From positions 1 to 54,776 of the IMG/VR virus record IMGVR_UViG_3300013132_000063: a stretch of DNA of 54,776 nucleotides; one strand, written 5' to 3'. A program made the translations under genes and the position numbers. Below the pieces are notes generated by a model. That model ran no database searches and was not told the DNA's origin. It saw only the letters and a list, made by a program, of their open reading frames with translations. This DNA is from a virus. Positions 42,859-52,588 of the stretch are shown here, in pieces; within the stretch, counting starts at the first letter, position 1; every line of letters begins with the position of its first letter.

Positions 42859-44654
42859 AGAGCCCCCGCCTTATCATCTTGTAGAAGTTTGAGTAGTTGG
42901 TCTTTGTCACGAACAATCTGCTCAAAGTTATCTGCCTTGGTTTCAAGGACTTGAATTACACGTTCTTCAATAGTTCCTTCAGTTACATAATCTGTAATCA
43001 CAATTGAGTTATGAATTTCAGAACCAATACGATGTACGCGGTCAAGAACTTGTTTGTGGTCAACTAAAGACCAAGGACGTTGTAACATAATCAATCTGCG
43101 TGCTGCTGTAAGAGTAATACCAACACCCCCCGCTTGCGCTGTGAAGAGAATCCAGCGTATAGCGCCAGACTGGAAATCGTCAATAGCCTTCTGACGCTCA
43201 TCTTCGTTTTGGTCTCCAGTAATAAGACCATGCGGAATCTTTGCGTTTGTCAACTCTGCGCTAAGCAGATTGATAAGTTGTTTAGAGACTGCGCATACTG
43301 CTACAGAGTCATCACCAAAGTCACCATTATCAATATCATCCATCAACGCTTCAACTTTACAAGACGGAGAATCTAATACTGCTTTTGCCTCACCAGTTGT
43401 TTCGTCAACATCTAAAGTTGCGTAGGAACTAGCGAACTGTAGAAGTCTGATGGTCTGAGTCAAGACACTTGGCGCTGCCAAAGTATCGCCAGACTCAAGT
43501 TCGGCAATCATCAAATCACGCATTTGTTCGTAAGCCTTTTTTTGCTTAGTTGACATTTCTACATCTCGGCGTTCATTGACTACTGGTGGAAGATGTGGTA
43601 GCACAACTTTTTTGAGCATACGACGCATAACTGGATTTACAGTTTTATAAAACTCATCCTGCATTGTTGGCTTTACGCCAATAACCATCATTCCACCAAA
43701 AGCGTTGAGCATCGTGTCAACCATTCGGTCAATCCACTTAGTCTTGCTAGGCCAGTCTTTAGGAGAAATCCAATGAAGGATTGACCAAAGGTCAACGACA
43801 TTGTTAGCAATAGGAGTACCTGTTAGAGCAAATCTAATTTCAGCGTTACCACTTGCTGCCCAGAGCGCACGACTTTGCTTGCTCTTAGGGTCTTTAGAGC
43901 GATGAATTTCATCAGCAACTACCGCTTTGAAATCAATTTTATTTAATTCTCGTAATGTAACTTCACATTGATTTTCAGTGACTTTTTCATCGTGTCCACC
44001 CATAGCAACACATCTTTTAAGTGCAATCGAGCCATAAGGTGCTAGGCGAGAGTGTGCTCGTAGCGATTCCCAGTTGATAATAAATACTTGAGCATCTTCT
44101 TCAAATTGTCGTTTGCGTTGTGCTGCTGAACCTTTGATTACTTGAGTCTTGACATCAGGCCACCACTTCTTGAACTCTCTAGCCCAGTTCTTCTTCAAGG
44201 TGTTAGGGCAGACAATCAAGGCTGGAAAAACAGGTGTTCCTTGGTCTTGTAACTCTTTCAAGGCTCGGATGGCTTGGGCAGTCTTACCTAGCCCTGGCTC
44301 ATCGGCTAGCAAGGCTCGTTTAGCGGTAGAGAGGAACTTTACGCCCGCTCTCTGGTGAGGAAAGAGAATCTCATCACCATCATAGGTTTCTAACTCTCTA
44401 AGGGCTGTGGAGGGATTTATACGGGTATTTAGTTCGTTGGTTGCCCATTCGGTAAGAGATGGTCCAATCGTCAAATCGTTGCGGAATGTGGAGCGTAAAG
44501 CCAAACAAGCAGTCCAACTAAGGGGAACACGCCAAACCTGCTCTGAGGGGCTCCAGGAGGCTCCTGGAAGGGATTTTATAAGTTCCTTGAAGCGCCAGTC
44601 AGCAGTGATGAGGATATGTTCTCTCGCATTATCAATCTCTACTGTAACTGCCAC
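42855..44654 (-). CDS. SNF2-family helicase with HARP-like N-terminus
   Basis: A 599-residue protein starting at GTG 44654 with GGGAG 7 nt upstream. The N-terminal 80 residues (DWRFKELIKSLPGASWSPSE) resemble the HARP domain of annealing helicases. RecA-like domain 1 has LLADEPGLGKTAQAI (K124) and VVADEIHRSKDPKS. Domain 2 has WILFTAQAGGVGITLTAA and DRVHRIGS (motif VI). SNF2/SMARCAL1-type phage enzymes reanneal or remodel forks. Immediately upstream of the Cas4-like nuclease, it forms part of the recombination operon. Confidence 0.88.
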   Translation of the reverse strand: MAVTVEIDNAREHILITADWRFKELIKSLPGASWSPSEQVWRVPLSWTACLALRSTFRNDLTIGPSLTEWATNELNTRINPSTALRELETYDGDEILFPHQRAGVKFLSTAKRALLADEPGLGKTAQAIRALKELQDQGTPVFPALIVCPNTLKKNWAREFKKWWPDVKTQVIKGSAAQRKRQFEEDAQVFIINWESLRAHSRLAPYGSIALKRCVAMGGHDEKVTENQCEVTLRELNKIDFKAVVADEIHRSKDPKSKQSRALWAASGNAEIRFALTGTPIANNVVDLWSILHWISPKDWPSKTKWIDRMVDTMLNAFGGMMVIGVKPTMQDEFYKTVNPVMRRMLKKVVLPHLPPVVNERRDVEMSTKQKKAYEQMRDLMIAELESGDTLAAPSVLTQTIRLLQFASSYATLDVDETTGEAKAVLDSPSCKVEALMDDIDNGDFGDDSVAVCAVSKQLINLLSAELTNAKIPHGLITGDQNEDERQKAIDDFQSGAIRWILFTAQAGGVGITLTAARRLIMLQRPWSLVDHKQVLDRVHRIGSEIHNSIVITDYVTEGTIEERVIQVLETKADNFEQIVRDKDQLLKLLQDDKAGAL

Positions 44655-44730
44655 TTGCTACTCCCTTGTTGTCATTCTTTGTAGATACGGTATCAGAAAA
44701 AATAGTTTTTTACTTTTCCAAGACCGTAAC
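44655..44730 (-). promoter_or_regulatory. Gap upstream of the helicase gene with palindrome
   Basis: A 76-bp gap. GATAC-G-GTATC (44684-44694) is an 11-bp palindrome about 30 nt before the GTG start, beside a long A/T run. No gene is seen. It is a candidate operator only. Confidence 0.3.
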
Positions 44731-45198
44731 CTAGTTTAGCAGAACTGTAGGCTTCCAACCCTGTTTTACTAAATATAATAGTGCGTGGCGTGTCGCGTCA
44801 AGTGCGTGACCCTCTCCACCTTTATGCCAAACCCCTACCTTTTTGATTCGGTCATTGGGAAACATAGTTTTGGCATCTACTGGAGCCTGAAACTTTATAT
44901 TTTCTGCTCCATATCCCCGCATACGGCAAGTATGCTTCAAAACTCCAATTTGTTCAAGACTAAATGGCGCTTGTGAATTTCTTACAGTTTGCGCTGTAAT
45001 TGTGAAGCGCTCGCAGACAACGGCAAACTTTTCGTAGTTGCGCCAGCCAGTCATAGCAACATCTACAGTCGTATAAAAATCTCGTTCATCAACTTCTATA
45101 GATAACTTTTGTTGTGGAACCTCGTCCATAACATTCCACTCTAATAAAACAACTCCACTTATTTTTCCTGGGTCTACAGCAAGGACTGCTTGAGACAT
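44731..45198 (-). CDS. RuvC-like Holliday junction resolvase
   Basis: A 155-residue protein with an RNase H-fold nuclease layout: D9 in LAVDPGKISG, E63 in VVCERF, and D134 with H138 in GHALDATRHALLYL. These match the acidic quartet positions of phage RuvC-like resolvases, and its size fits. It resolves branched replication or recombination intermediates before packaging. Its start overlaps the polymerase gene's stop by one base (TAATG arrangement). Confidence 0.8.
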   Translation of the reverse strand: MSQAVLAVDPGKISGVVLLEWNVMDEVPQQKLSIEVDERDFYTTVDVAMTGWRNYEKFAVVCERFTITAQTVRNSQAPFSLEQIGVLKHTCRMRGYGAENIKFQAPVDAKTMFPNDRIKKVGVWHKGGEGHALDATRHALLYLVKQGWKPTVLLN

Positions 45199-47018
45199 TA
45201 GTACTTATCCCCCCACGTTTCTAGCGGGCCATCAATACCAGCAGTTAGTGGCACGGACCAGCCTTCGGTTGTTGTCATACATTGTTGAACAATCTTTTTG
45301 ATTTCTTCAGTATCCTCTCGCGGCGCTTGAAGAACAATTTCATCGTGTACTGGAACTATCAGATACTCAGTAAGGTCTGCTTGGTCTAGTTTTACAAGAT
45401 TGCTCTTGAACACTTCGGCAGCACCCCCCTGAATGAGATAGTTGATAAGAGTGTACACACGACCATCGTCACAAGGAATCTTACGACCAGTCCAAGTGTG
45501 AATATAGCCTTGACCTTCTTGTCGCTCTCGTGTTGCTCCTATGTGCTCTACCTTCTTTTGGAACTTAATCATTCCTGGATAGCGCCTATCAAAAGCGTCA
45601 GATACGGCCTTCATCTGCGCTTCAGATACACCAGCAGTAAGTGCTTGCTTGGCAACTCCTGCGCCATATAAACGACCATAGACCATTCCTTTGATAAGAG
45701 TTCTGCGTTTATCTGAGCGACTCATCTCAGGTTCTTGATACACCTCACGGCCAATTTCGGTAAATGGGTCCGAGCCAGTTGCATCAGCACGATTGAATAG
45801 ATTGACAAGGTTTGGGTCTTGAGAGAGCGAGGCAAACATACGAAACTCAACTTGGTCAAGGTCTGAGGTAATAATAACGTGGTCTTTATCTTTAGGAATA
45901 AAGGCTTTGCGGACAGTGTCATCACCTTTTGGAAGAGTCTGTAGCGCTGGGTCAGTGATAGACATACGAGATGTGCGAGCACCTAAAGTTTTGACAGAAG
46001 GATGAAGAATTCCATTAACATTTTTGTTTAAGAAGTTTAGAAAGTAAGTGCTAGCAAGTTTGTCTGCCTTACGAAGTTTGAGAACAGTTTCAGCAAGATT
46101 TTTTACTTCATCATTTCCATCACGCACAAGCATCTTCAACTGGTCTTTGGTACAGGCTTTCTGACCAGACGGAGTGAACTCTGTAATCTCAGCGCCAAGT
46201 TGCTCAAATAATCTAACTAGTTGCATATTGCTAGTTAGGCTGGTTCCAGCATAAGTACTTGCTCCCCAAGATTTGACGCTATCTGTATAGGCAATAAGTT
46301 CGTCGTATTTTTTCTTGGAGTACTCAAGGTCAACACGAGCGCCATTGATTTCCATACGAGTAACAATTTTGCGAGCAGCCATCTCAAGTTCGTAGGCTTG
46401 GTAATAAGGCTGTCCAGGGCCGCATTTCTTATAAAACTGCTCCCATAAACGCATTGTTAGAATTGTGTCTAGAGCGCCATAAGACCAGTAGGGCTCAAAG
46501 TTGGTAGGAACAGTTCCCCAAGTCCAGCCATTTTTTATAAGGTCAATATCAAGTTTGTCTTGTAAGTGTGCTGCGTGTTGGTCAACGAGACGAGCAGATA
46601 AAGGTTTCAAACCTCCAGGACCAAGCGGGTCAATAAGATGAGCCATAATCATTGTGTCGTGTGCTCTATGCCAAGGAATTTCCCAACGGGACTTAACAGC
46701 AAACCATCGTGCTTCAAATGCTATGTTGTGACAAACAAGTGGTCCATCAAATTTATCCATTGCTTCATAGAAAACACCAGACCATTCGTCCCAAGGGATA
46801 GACCAGCCACGCATTCCATCTCCAACTTGTACAAGTCGTAAATCACCATGCCAAGGAGAAAGTGCATCTTCTCGTGGTCTTCCAGGTCGTTCGCCAGTTT
46901 CTGTATCAACAGCAATAGCGTTATGCGGTCTGCGCTCGCCAAGCCAAGAAATAAATTGGTTTGCTTTTTCTACAGAGTCAATAAGAGTGACTTGTATTCC
47001 GTCTAGTCCTTTTGTCAT
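45198..47018 (-). CDS. polA: Family A DNA polymerase
   Basis: A 606-residue replicative polymerase. The 3'-5' exonuclease carries D38-x-E40 (VDTETG), HNIAFE (98-102, Glu where Klenow has Asp424) and Y180-x3-D184. The polymerase carries motif A D386-L-D-Q-V-E-F-R, motif B K443-x3-Y447-x3-Y451-G and motif C H558-D-E560. Tyr447 replaces the Phe762 position of E. coli Pol I, as in T7 polymerase. There is no 5'-3' exonuclease domain. It copies phage DNA with the primase-helicase. Confidence 0.93.
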   Translation of the reverse strand: MTKGLDGIQVTLIDSVEKANQFISWLGERRPHNAIAVDTETGERPGRPREDALSPWHGDLRLVQVGDGMRGWSIPWDEWSGVFYEAMDKFDGPLVCHNIAFEARWFAVKSRWEIPWHRAHDTMIMAHLIDPLGPGGLKPLSARLVDQHAAHLQDKLDIDLIKNGWTWGTVPTNFEPYWSYGALDTILTMRLWEQFYKKCGPGQPYYQAYELEMAARKIVTRMEINGARVDLEYSKKKYDELIAYTDSVKSWGASTYAGTSLTSNMQLVRLFEQLGAEITEFTPSGQKACTKDQLKMLVRDGNDEVKNLAETVLKLRKADKLASTYFLNFLNKNVNGILHPSVKTLGARTSRMSITDPALQTLPKGDDTVRKAFIPKDKDHVIITSDLDQVEFRMFASLSQDPNLVNLFNRADATGSDPFTEIGREVYQEPEMSRSDKRRTLIKGMVYGRLYGAGVAKQALTAGVSEAQMKAVSDAFDRRYPGMIKFQKKVEHIGATRERQEGQGYIHTWTGRKIPCDDGRVYTLINYLIQGGAAEVFKSNLVKLDQADLTEYLIVPVHDEIVLQAPREDTEEIKKIVQQCMTTTEGWSVPLTAGIDGPLETWGDKY

Positions 47019-47048
47019 TTCGTCTTTTTTTCCTTCTTTTCTCTGGTC

Positions 47049-47519
47049 TTACGGAATCATTTCTACTCTATACACGCTATCTATTTTTTCGTCATTTTCG
47101 GACGCTCGTTCCAAAAGCCGCTGCGCTACATTGGTTAGATATCTTGCCCCATTGTGGTCGTATTTGTAAAGAGCATCAAGTACTGGTTTTGGGTCTTCTG
47201 AAACTTGAGCCCAGTAACGATACTTTTCTGGAAAGACCATAGGCAATGTTCTAAAAGGATTACATATCTCACAAGGAATTGCATCCTTATTTAGACTATT
47301 TGGGTTTTCTTCAGTTAAGTTGTAGTTTTTGACTGAAGAGCAAGCGGCTCCGTGATAGACAAGAGATACTCCAATACGAGAGAGAATGTAAGAGCCATTC
47401 TCAGTTCTGTATAGGGCAAACTCAATCCAACGAGTAGAACCTCGTCTCCAAGACGAAGACTCGCCTAGGAGACGTCCGTTAAATTGAAGAGTGCGTGAGC
47501 CGTCTTTTACCTCAAACAT
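47049..47519 (-). CDS. Hypothetical Cys-containing early protein
   Basis: The start is taken at ATG 47519, one base after the upstream gene's TAA; an ATG 30 nt further upstream is also in frame. The product is 156 residues: FEVKDGSRTLQFNGRLLGES, then a central strand-rich block (RWIEFALYRTENGSYILSRI), Cys-containing YHGAACSS and IPCEICNPF, and a basic helix near the end. The Cys placement could bind a metal. I recall similar proteins in actinophage early regions, but no function. Confidence 0.55.
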   Translation of the reverse strand: MFEVKDGSRTLQFNGRLLGESSSWRRGSTRWIEFALYRTENGSYILSRIGVSLVYHGAACSSVKNYNLTEENPNSLNKDAIPCEICNPFRTLPMVFPEKYRYWAQVSEDPKPVLDALYKYDHNGARYLTNVAQRLLERASENDEKIDSVYRVEMIP

Positions 47520-47520
47520 T

Positions 47521-47739
47521 TTATTTGTTTGGCTCCTCCAACAACTCATTTACTGAAGGAAACTCTTTTTTCTCTTCAGGCTGAGGTGTGGTGTCTTTTC
47601 TTAATAAATCATAAGCGTGCTGCAGTTTTGTGTATTGAGCACGAATGTTGGCAATGTCTAATTCATAATTGGAGATTAGTTCTCCAATTCTTTGTTTTAG
47701 AGCAATGATTACTAAGTCTTTGTCGTTAGCGTCTGTCAT
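47521..47739 (-). CDS. Small coiled-coil protein
   Basis: A 72-residue protein with a long predicted coiled coil (IALKQRIGELISNYELDIAN, then IRAQYTKLQHAYDLLRK) and an acidic Pro/Glu-rich tail. Typical of short phage early proteins of unknown role. Tightly coupled to its neighbours. Confidence 0.6.
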   Translation of the reverse strand: MTDANDKDLVIIALKQRIGELISNYELDIANIRAQYTKLQHAYDLLRKDTTPQPEEKKEFPSVNELLEEPNK

Positions 47740-47749
47740 AGAAATTACT

Positions 47750-47968
47750 CTATTCGCTTAGTAATGCTTTGAGAGCAGCAATCTTTGCTTTCACATCGGT
47801 TTTATCGCCATTGAGCGAGGCAATTGTTTCAGCATTAGGGGTCGCTACGCTATTAGCAGCAAGAATTGACATCTCGGTATTGAATAGCGAGTATTCAAGA
47901 TTACGGATGTGGTTCTCAATAATTGAGTTTTTATCCTCTTGCGATAGATATTCGTATGTCTCTGCCAT
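47750..47968 (-). CDS. Small helical early protein
   Basis: A 72-residue helical protein (YLSQEDKNSIIENHIRNLEY; DKTDVKAKIAALKALL) starting at ATG 47968 after AAGGAG. Probably two helices in an antiparallel hairpin. It is the first gene of the long leftward early operon. Confidence 0.6.
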   Translation of the reverse strand: MAETYEYLSQEDKNSIIENHIRNLEYSLFNTEMSILAANSVATPNAETIASLNGDKTDVKAKIAALKALLSE

Positions 47969-47984
47969 TTTTTCTCCTTCTTAG

Positions 47985-47999
47985 GGTTCTATGATAGCA
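47985..47999 (-). promoter_or_regulatory. Predicted extended -10 promoter for the early leftward operon
   Basis: Minus-strand TGCTATCAT (47991-47999) is an extended -10 (TGn plus TATCAT, 5 of 6 consensus) about 23 nt upstream of the small helical gene's ATG. No convincing -35 is seen, which extended -10 promoters can tolerate. It sits at the border between tail and replication genes. Confidence 0.35.
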
Positions 48000-48022
48000 C
48001 TTTGCTAGCCATAGTCTTTGGA

Positions 48023-48220
48023 TTACTCCAAATTCTGCAGTTCTTCTATATAAAATTGTCGCTCTGTTTGTTGCTCTAATAAGACTTCTGCTCTTGGTCT
48101 TTTCCCAGGAATATCTGCATCTGGACTATTAGTAATTCCTAAAGATAAGTTTTCTATCATAAAGTCAAGAAGTCCAATCTTGTCTTCTAAAAGTTTTTTC
48201 TTTTCTTCGTTAGTTATCAT
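48023..48220 (-). CDS. Small helical hypothetical protein
   Basis: The start is taken at ATG 48220, two bases after the upstream TAA; an in-frame ATG 12 nt upstream is also possible. The product is 65 residues, charged and helical (NEEKKKLLEDKIGLLDFM; VLLEQQTERQFYIEELQNLE), and reads as one or two coiled-coil helices. It is the last gene of the tail operon, translationally coupled to the giant tail protein. Confidence 0.55.
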   Translation of the reverse strand: MITNEEKKKLLEDKIGLLDFMIENLSLGITNSPDADIPGKRPRAEVLLEQQTERQFYIEELQNLE

Positions 48221-48222
48221 TT

Positions 48223-51200
48223 TTATACCCATGGCGTATACGAACTATAAGAAGAAGTACCACCAGGGCCAGATGCTCTTACACGCATTCTTGACCATGC
48301 TTTTGTTGATGAACCATTTAATGTAGTTCCTGCCTGACTTCCAGATACAGTATTTGTATTTGTTCCTGTGCTTGAAGTAGCGTACTGAATTTGATAGTCA
48401 TATGAAGTAGCATTAAGCATAGAACTCCAACCGCCAGACCATAAATAAGTTGAACCAGAAACTCCGTTGTAATTCCAAAACGGGCTTGGAACTCCTGGGG
48501 GAGAAACAGTTGGAGCAGTTCCGCTAACAAATCTAGAAGTACCTAGTTTTTCTGAAGGAGAGATGCTAGAGACTCCAGAACGACTTCCAGTTCTTCCTCC
48601 GCCAGTTCCATCTGATGTTGAGTAGGCAGTTACGCTGTTAATTGTAAAAGTTTGACCCGCTAGTCCTTGAGACGCAGACGAGGCTTGAAGAAAGAATTCT
48701 TGAGAAGTAACAGCACCACCTACAATAAGTAAAGTCAATGTACTAGAACCAACAGTGTAATTAATTCTGTAAGAATTTGCTCCGCTAGATTGCCCCCAAG
48801 TTGCTGTTACTTTACCTTGCGTATTTCTTCCATACACTTGAACATTGTAAGTATTGCCAGCAGTTGTTGTCCAAAAATCATTAGATACAGCCCTTTCATT
48901 GTTTCTTGCTCCCTCTGTACCACCACTGATACTGCTGTACCAAGATGTTGTATTGCTGGTGTCATTCCAGTCATATCTAACTGGACTTGTTGTTCCAGAG
49001 TCCCAAGTAAGGCTAAAGGCATTTGGCTGGCTTGGAGTTGCTGTTGTATCAGCAATTTGATAGATAAAAGCACCTAAATCTGTGACATTTACAGTAGAAC
49101 TTCTTGACCTTCTACCATCAATAGTTTCTTGAACACCACCAAAAACTTTTTTTGCTCTACCAAATATAATAACTGTTTTAGTTCCTTCACTTACTACAGG
49201 AGATGTAAAACTTGACCCGATGTTTCTTTCAGAAATATTTCCTCCCGTATAAGAACCATAATAAAAACCAGCACCAGCAGAATCAACGCTTGAAACAGTA
49301 AATGTTGCATTGCCGTTGTTTGCTACCGAAAAAGCAGGTTGTCCAGGAACAATTCGTTCAGAAGTGCCAATTACAGTAGATGAAGGGCTGTTTTTGTATG
49401 TTGCTATAACCCTAAGCAACATATACTCTCCAATGTCACCAACAAGTGGAACTACGGTATTTCCAGTTCCTCTAGTGTATGAAGGCGGAAGACCTGATAC
49501 GTCACGAGTTATTCCCCAAGTCCTACTTATGTCCCATCCAGCATCTCCTAAAGCAGGAGTCCACGTTCCTGTATAACTAAATCCTAAAGTTTCTCCTGGC
49601 TCTGCTTGTCCAGTAATTGTTATCGTTCCAACAGAAGGAACTACATAAGTTAAGAATTCTGTTCTTGATTTTTGACGTGTTGCTACCTGTTGAAGACTTC
49701 CAGAAGTTAAACTGCTACTGCCCGAACTTGTGCCATTTCTAGAAAGACCTTCTCCAGCAGTATCGGTTGAGTACGCAACTACACTAGTTACAGAAACTGA
49801 CGGCGAATCTGAAGCATCATTTGCATATGTAAAGTCATAAAAAGTAACATTTCCAACATCAACTGTCGTTGTTAAAAATGCTGATTCAACGCGTCTAGTG
49901 TATGTAACTCTATAACTAAGAGCAGATGTTCCCGCTGGCTTAGTCCACGATATTCTTAGGTATTGAACTCTAGTGTTTCTGGCAGTAATTGTAGAAGTAT
50001 AATTTCCACTTTGAGCATACCCCCAGTAATCACTAGATACCGTTACAATATTATTTTGGCTTGTACCGTCTGGTCTAAACCACGCACTGTCGTATTCAGC
50101 AGCATTTGTTGCATCAGTCCAGTCAATTTCTACACGATTTATTATAGAGGCATTCTGTGCAAAAGCAGAAATAGTAAAGTCTCCAGGAGCACCATCAGTT
50201 GTAGTTCTATTTGTAAGGCTATAAGTAAAAGCAGAAGGTGAATCAAGAGTAACTTCATTAGAAAATCCAGAAGTAACTGTTGTTTGCCCGCTTTGCGCAG
50301 CCTGAACTTGAAATGTAAAAGTTCCAGAAAATGCTAAAGCACCGCTACTTGGATATGTGGCAAATAAACCTGTTCCAACTCCACCAGTGACGTTTCCAGA
50401 AGTGAAAAAAGAACCGTCTATATATAATCTCCATGTGTAAGTAATTGTGTTGTTATTGCCTCCATCAGAAGGGTCCCAGGTCATATATAACCTGTTTGGA
50501 TATAAGAAATAGTTATATTGAAGTAAAAGATTTGTTGGTGCTTGAAGTGTTCCATCACTAACATTTCTAGTTTGACCAGAAACTGTAGTTGGAGAACTAG
50601 GAGAACTTGTATGTGCTTCTATCTCATAATAAACGGGCTCTCCAACATATGAACTACTAAAAGGAACTTGAAAACGAGAAGCATTAGTTGGAGTTCTAGG
50701 GTCAGCAGGGTCTTCGTCACGAGAGTCTTTTACAGTTATTTCTCCATCAATAGTGTAAGTAAAAATATAATAATCAGGGCGTCTGTCATTAGTTATTTCA
50801 GAGGTATTTGACCAATCAGATGCACTCCAAAACACAAGTCGGTCTCCGCTATAAGGATTTATAGTTGCCCAATTGTATGTAGTTGTAAATGAGTCAAAGG
50901 CTCTGTATCCTGTAGAAAACTGCGTAGTTTGAAAAGCAACTCTTTTGTGAATTCTTACGTTATTGCTAAATTGTGTTTCTCCGCTTTTTACAACTCTAAA
51001 TCGCATGTATAGAAGGTAGTTATTAAGTGCGCTTTCAAGGCGAGTTACATCTGTGGTTGTAGTTTGATATGTAGTAGTTAAAGTTCCACCAGTGAGTGTT
51101 CCTGTAGCACCAGCACCAGTTTGAGTTGCCCAGTTGCTTTCATAATTACTTCCAACACCATATTGCCATGTATAAGTGTATGTGGCAGAGGTGTTAGACC

Positions 51201-51420
51201 CACGATACCCGTACAATAAATTGTTTACTGCTCTAGTACTAATTATATCTCCAGAGGCATTTCTAATTTCTGGTTGAAATGTTCCAGAAGAGAAAAACTG
51301 ACGCCAACTATTGTTGTCCCACATCCAGCCACTATTAATTTGACGCCAAGTAGAGTTATCCCACGTCCAAACGCTATTTATCTGACGCCAAATAGAGTTA
51401 TCCCATTGATAAATTGGCAT
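48223..51420 (-). CDS. Large Ig/FN3-like tail protein
   Basis: A 1065-residue virion protein. The N-terminus has three tandem WDNSxWRQINS units (residues 1-46). The body is a series of FN3/Ig-like beta domains (YTWRLYIDGSFF, FTFQVQAAQSGQTTVTSG; repeated SFTSPVVSEGTKTV type strands) with Ser/Thr-rich loops. It ends in a compact beta domain (WSRMRVRASGPGGTSSYSSY). Such proteins form tail-associated fibres or the tail tip and bind host carbohydrates. It follows the tail-tip protein gene by 1 nt. Confidence 0.78.
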   Translation of the reverse strand: MPIYQWDNSIWRQINSVWTWDNSTWRQINSGWMWDNNSWRQFFSSGTFQPEIRNASGDIISTRAVNNLLYGYRGSNTSATYTYTWQYGVGSNYESNWATQTGAGATGTLTGGTLTTTYQTTTTDVTRLESALNNYLLYMRFRVVKSGETQFSNNVRIHKRVAFQTTQFSTGYRAFDSFTTTYNWATINPYSGDRLVFWSASDWSNTSEITNDRRPDYYIFTYTIDGEITVKDSRDEDPADPRTPTNASRFQVPFSSSYVGEPVYYEIEAHTSSPSSPTTVSGQTRNVSDGTLQAPTNLLLQYNYFLYPNRLYMTWDPSDGGNNNTITYTWRLYIDGSFFTSGNVTGGVGTGLFATYPSSGALAFSGTFTFQVQAAQSGQTTVTSGFSNEVTLDSPSAFTYSLTNRTTTDGAPGDFTISAFAQNASIINRVEIDWTDATNAAEYDSAWFRPDGTSQNNIVTVSSDYWGYAQSGNYTSTITARNTRVQYLRISWTKPAGTSALSYRVTYTRRVESAFLTTTVDVGNVTFYDFTYANDASDSPSVSVTSVVAYSTDTAGEGLSRNGTSSGSSSLTSGSLQQVATRQKSRTEFLTYVVPSVGTITITGQAEPGETLGFSYTGTWTPALGDAGWDISRTWGITRDVSGLPPSYTRGTGNTVVPLVGDIGEYMLLRVIATYKNSPSSTVIGTSERIVPGQPAFSVANNGNATFTVSSVDSAGAGFYYGSYTGGNISERNIGSSFTSPVVSEGTKTVIIFGRAKKVFGGVQETIDGRRSRSSTVNVTDLGAFIYQIADTTATPSQPNAFSLTWDSGTTSPVRYDWNDTSNTTSWYSSISGGTEGARNNERAVSNDFWTTTAGNTYNVQVYGRNTQGKVTATWGQSSGANSYRINYTVGSSTLTLLIVGGAVTSQEFFLQASSASQGLAGQTFTINSVTAYSTSDGTGGGRTGSRSGVSSISPSEKLGTSRFVSGTAPTVSPPGVPSPFWNYNGVSGSTYLWSGGWSSMLNATSYDYQIQYATSSTGTNTNTVSGSQAGTTLNGSSTKAWSRMRVRASGPGGTSSYSSYTPWV

Positions 51421-51421
51421 T

Positions 51422-52588
51422 TCATGTATACCTAAAGACTATTTGTCCATATGTATGTCCAGAACTTGTGGGCTGTCCTGTCCCTTGGGATAGTGGTCCT
51501 TCATCATTTTCTACACCTAAAACAAGAGGTCCTTGTATTTCTACATACCAATCTCCATTATTCCAAAACGAAGACAAAGAAATAATGTCAGCATAATTTA
51601 CTGAATACTCGCCGTAGGTTCTTGTCGAGTTGCTATCAAATTCTATATAGTTAAGATTGCTACCAAATATAGAAATACCGCCATCTGTAGCAACAATTGA
51701 TGGAAACTTTTGGCCGCCTTGAGATACCTCATCGGCACCACCATAAATCATAATTCCATCATTGATGATAATTGTTCCGTCTTCTCCTGGGTCCCAGTTT
51801 TGTGCAATAGGTGTAATAAGTCCTACTCTAGAATCTGCATCGTAAAAAATAACATCATCTTCGTTAGTAATTTCTACACGTCGCCCTGAGCCAGAAGTTT
51901 TTATTGTAATACCAGAAATAGTTCCAGCAGTAATATTGTTTGCGTTTAAGGCTGTAGCAGCAATACGAGCAGCGTCTAAATTTCCAGTGCTGATGTTAGC
52001 AGCATTCATATTAACAACATTAATTGAATTTGCGTCAATAGTTCCAGCGGTAATTTTGTTGGCAGATATGCTTGCTAAAGCATTGTTTCCAAGTACAACC
52101 GCTTCACTCCAAGCAGAGCCTGTGTAACGATACATTTTGTTATCGTCGTCTTCGTCATACCAAAGGTCTCCAGTACTAGGGCTTTGGCCTGAAGTAGGAG
52201 CATTGTTCTGTCTAAAAATTTTATTTTTTCCATCAGCAGTGCTTTGCGCTGCACTAGCATCATCTCTTGCTTCCGTATCAACGGCTGGAAGTTGTATGTA
52301 GTTGTTCTGTGCTTCAGAGTAGACAGATGTGGTTCCTGCTGTCTCATTGATAACTAACAGACCGTCTTTAGGGTTTTCAATTGTGTTTGTTGGCTGGTCT
52401 GTGATAACAGTTGTTCCAAACGAAGCCTCGTCAGAGGTGACAGCGTTAACAGCAATAGAGGAGGTAGTTACTACTCTATTTTGTAGTTTTGTGCGGACAG
52501 GACGGCGCTCAAGGTAGCGTAAGCGGCGCTGAACCTCAGCAAGGTTTGTTCCTAAGTTTTTACTTCTGCGACGGCGTCTACTAGGCAT
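51422..52588 (-). CDS. Tail-tip/fibre-attachment protein
   Basis: A 388-residue protein. It has a basic coiled-coil N-terminus (SRRRRRSKNLGTNLAEVQRR), then a WYDEDDDNKMYRYTGSAW unit. A run of ISANKITAGTIDANSINVVN and ATALNANNITAGTISG repeats follows, a beta-helix-like pattern seen in the C-terminal parts of siphovirus tail-tip proteins. It ends in a beta domain. It overlaps the upstream minor tail gene by 8 nt. Probably links the baseplate to the next protein. Confidence 0.72.
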   Translation of the reverse strand: MPSRRRRRSKNLGTNLAEVQRRLRYLERRPVRTKLQNRVVTTSSIAVNAVTSDEASFGTTVITDQPTNTIENPKDGLLVINETAGTTSVYSEAQNNYIQLPAVDTEARDDASAAQSTADGKNKIFRQNNAPTSGQSPSTGDLWYDEDDDNKMYRYTGSAWSEAVVLGNNALASISANKITAGTIDANSINVVNMNAANISTGNLDAARIAATALNANNITAGTISGITIKTSGSGRRVEITNEDDVIFYDADSRVGLITPIAQNWDPGEDGTIIINDGIMIYGGADEVSQGGQKFPSIVATDGGISIFGSNLNYIEFDSNSTRTYGEYSVNYADIISLSSFWNNGDWYVEIQGPLVLGVENDEGPLSQGTGQPTSSGHTYGQIVFRYT

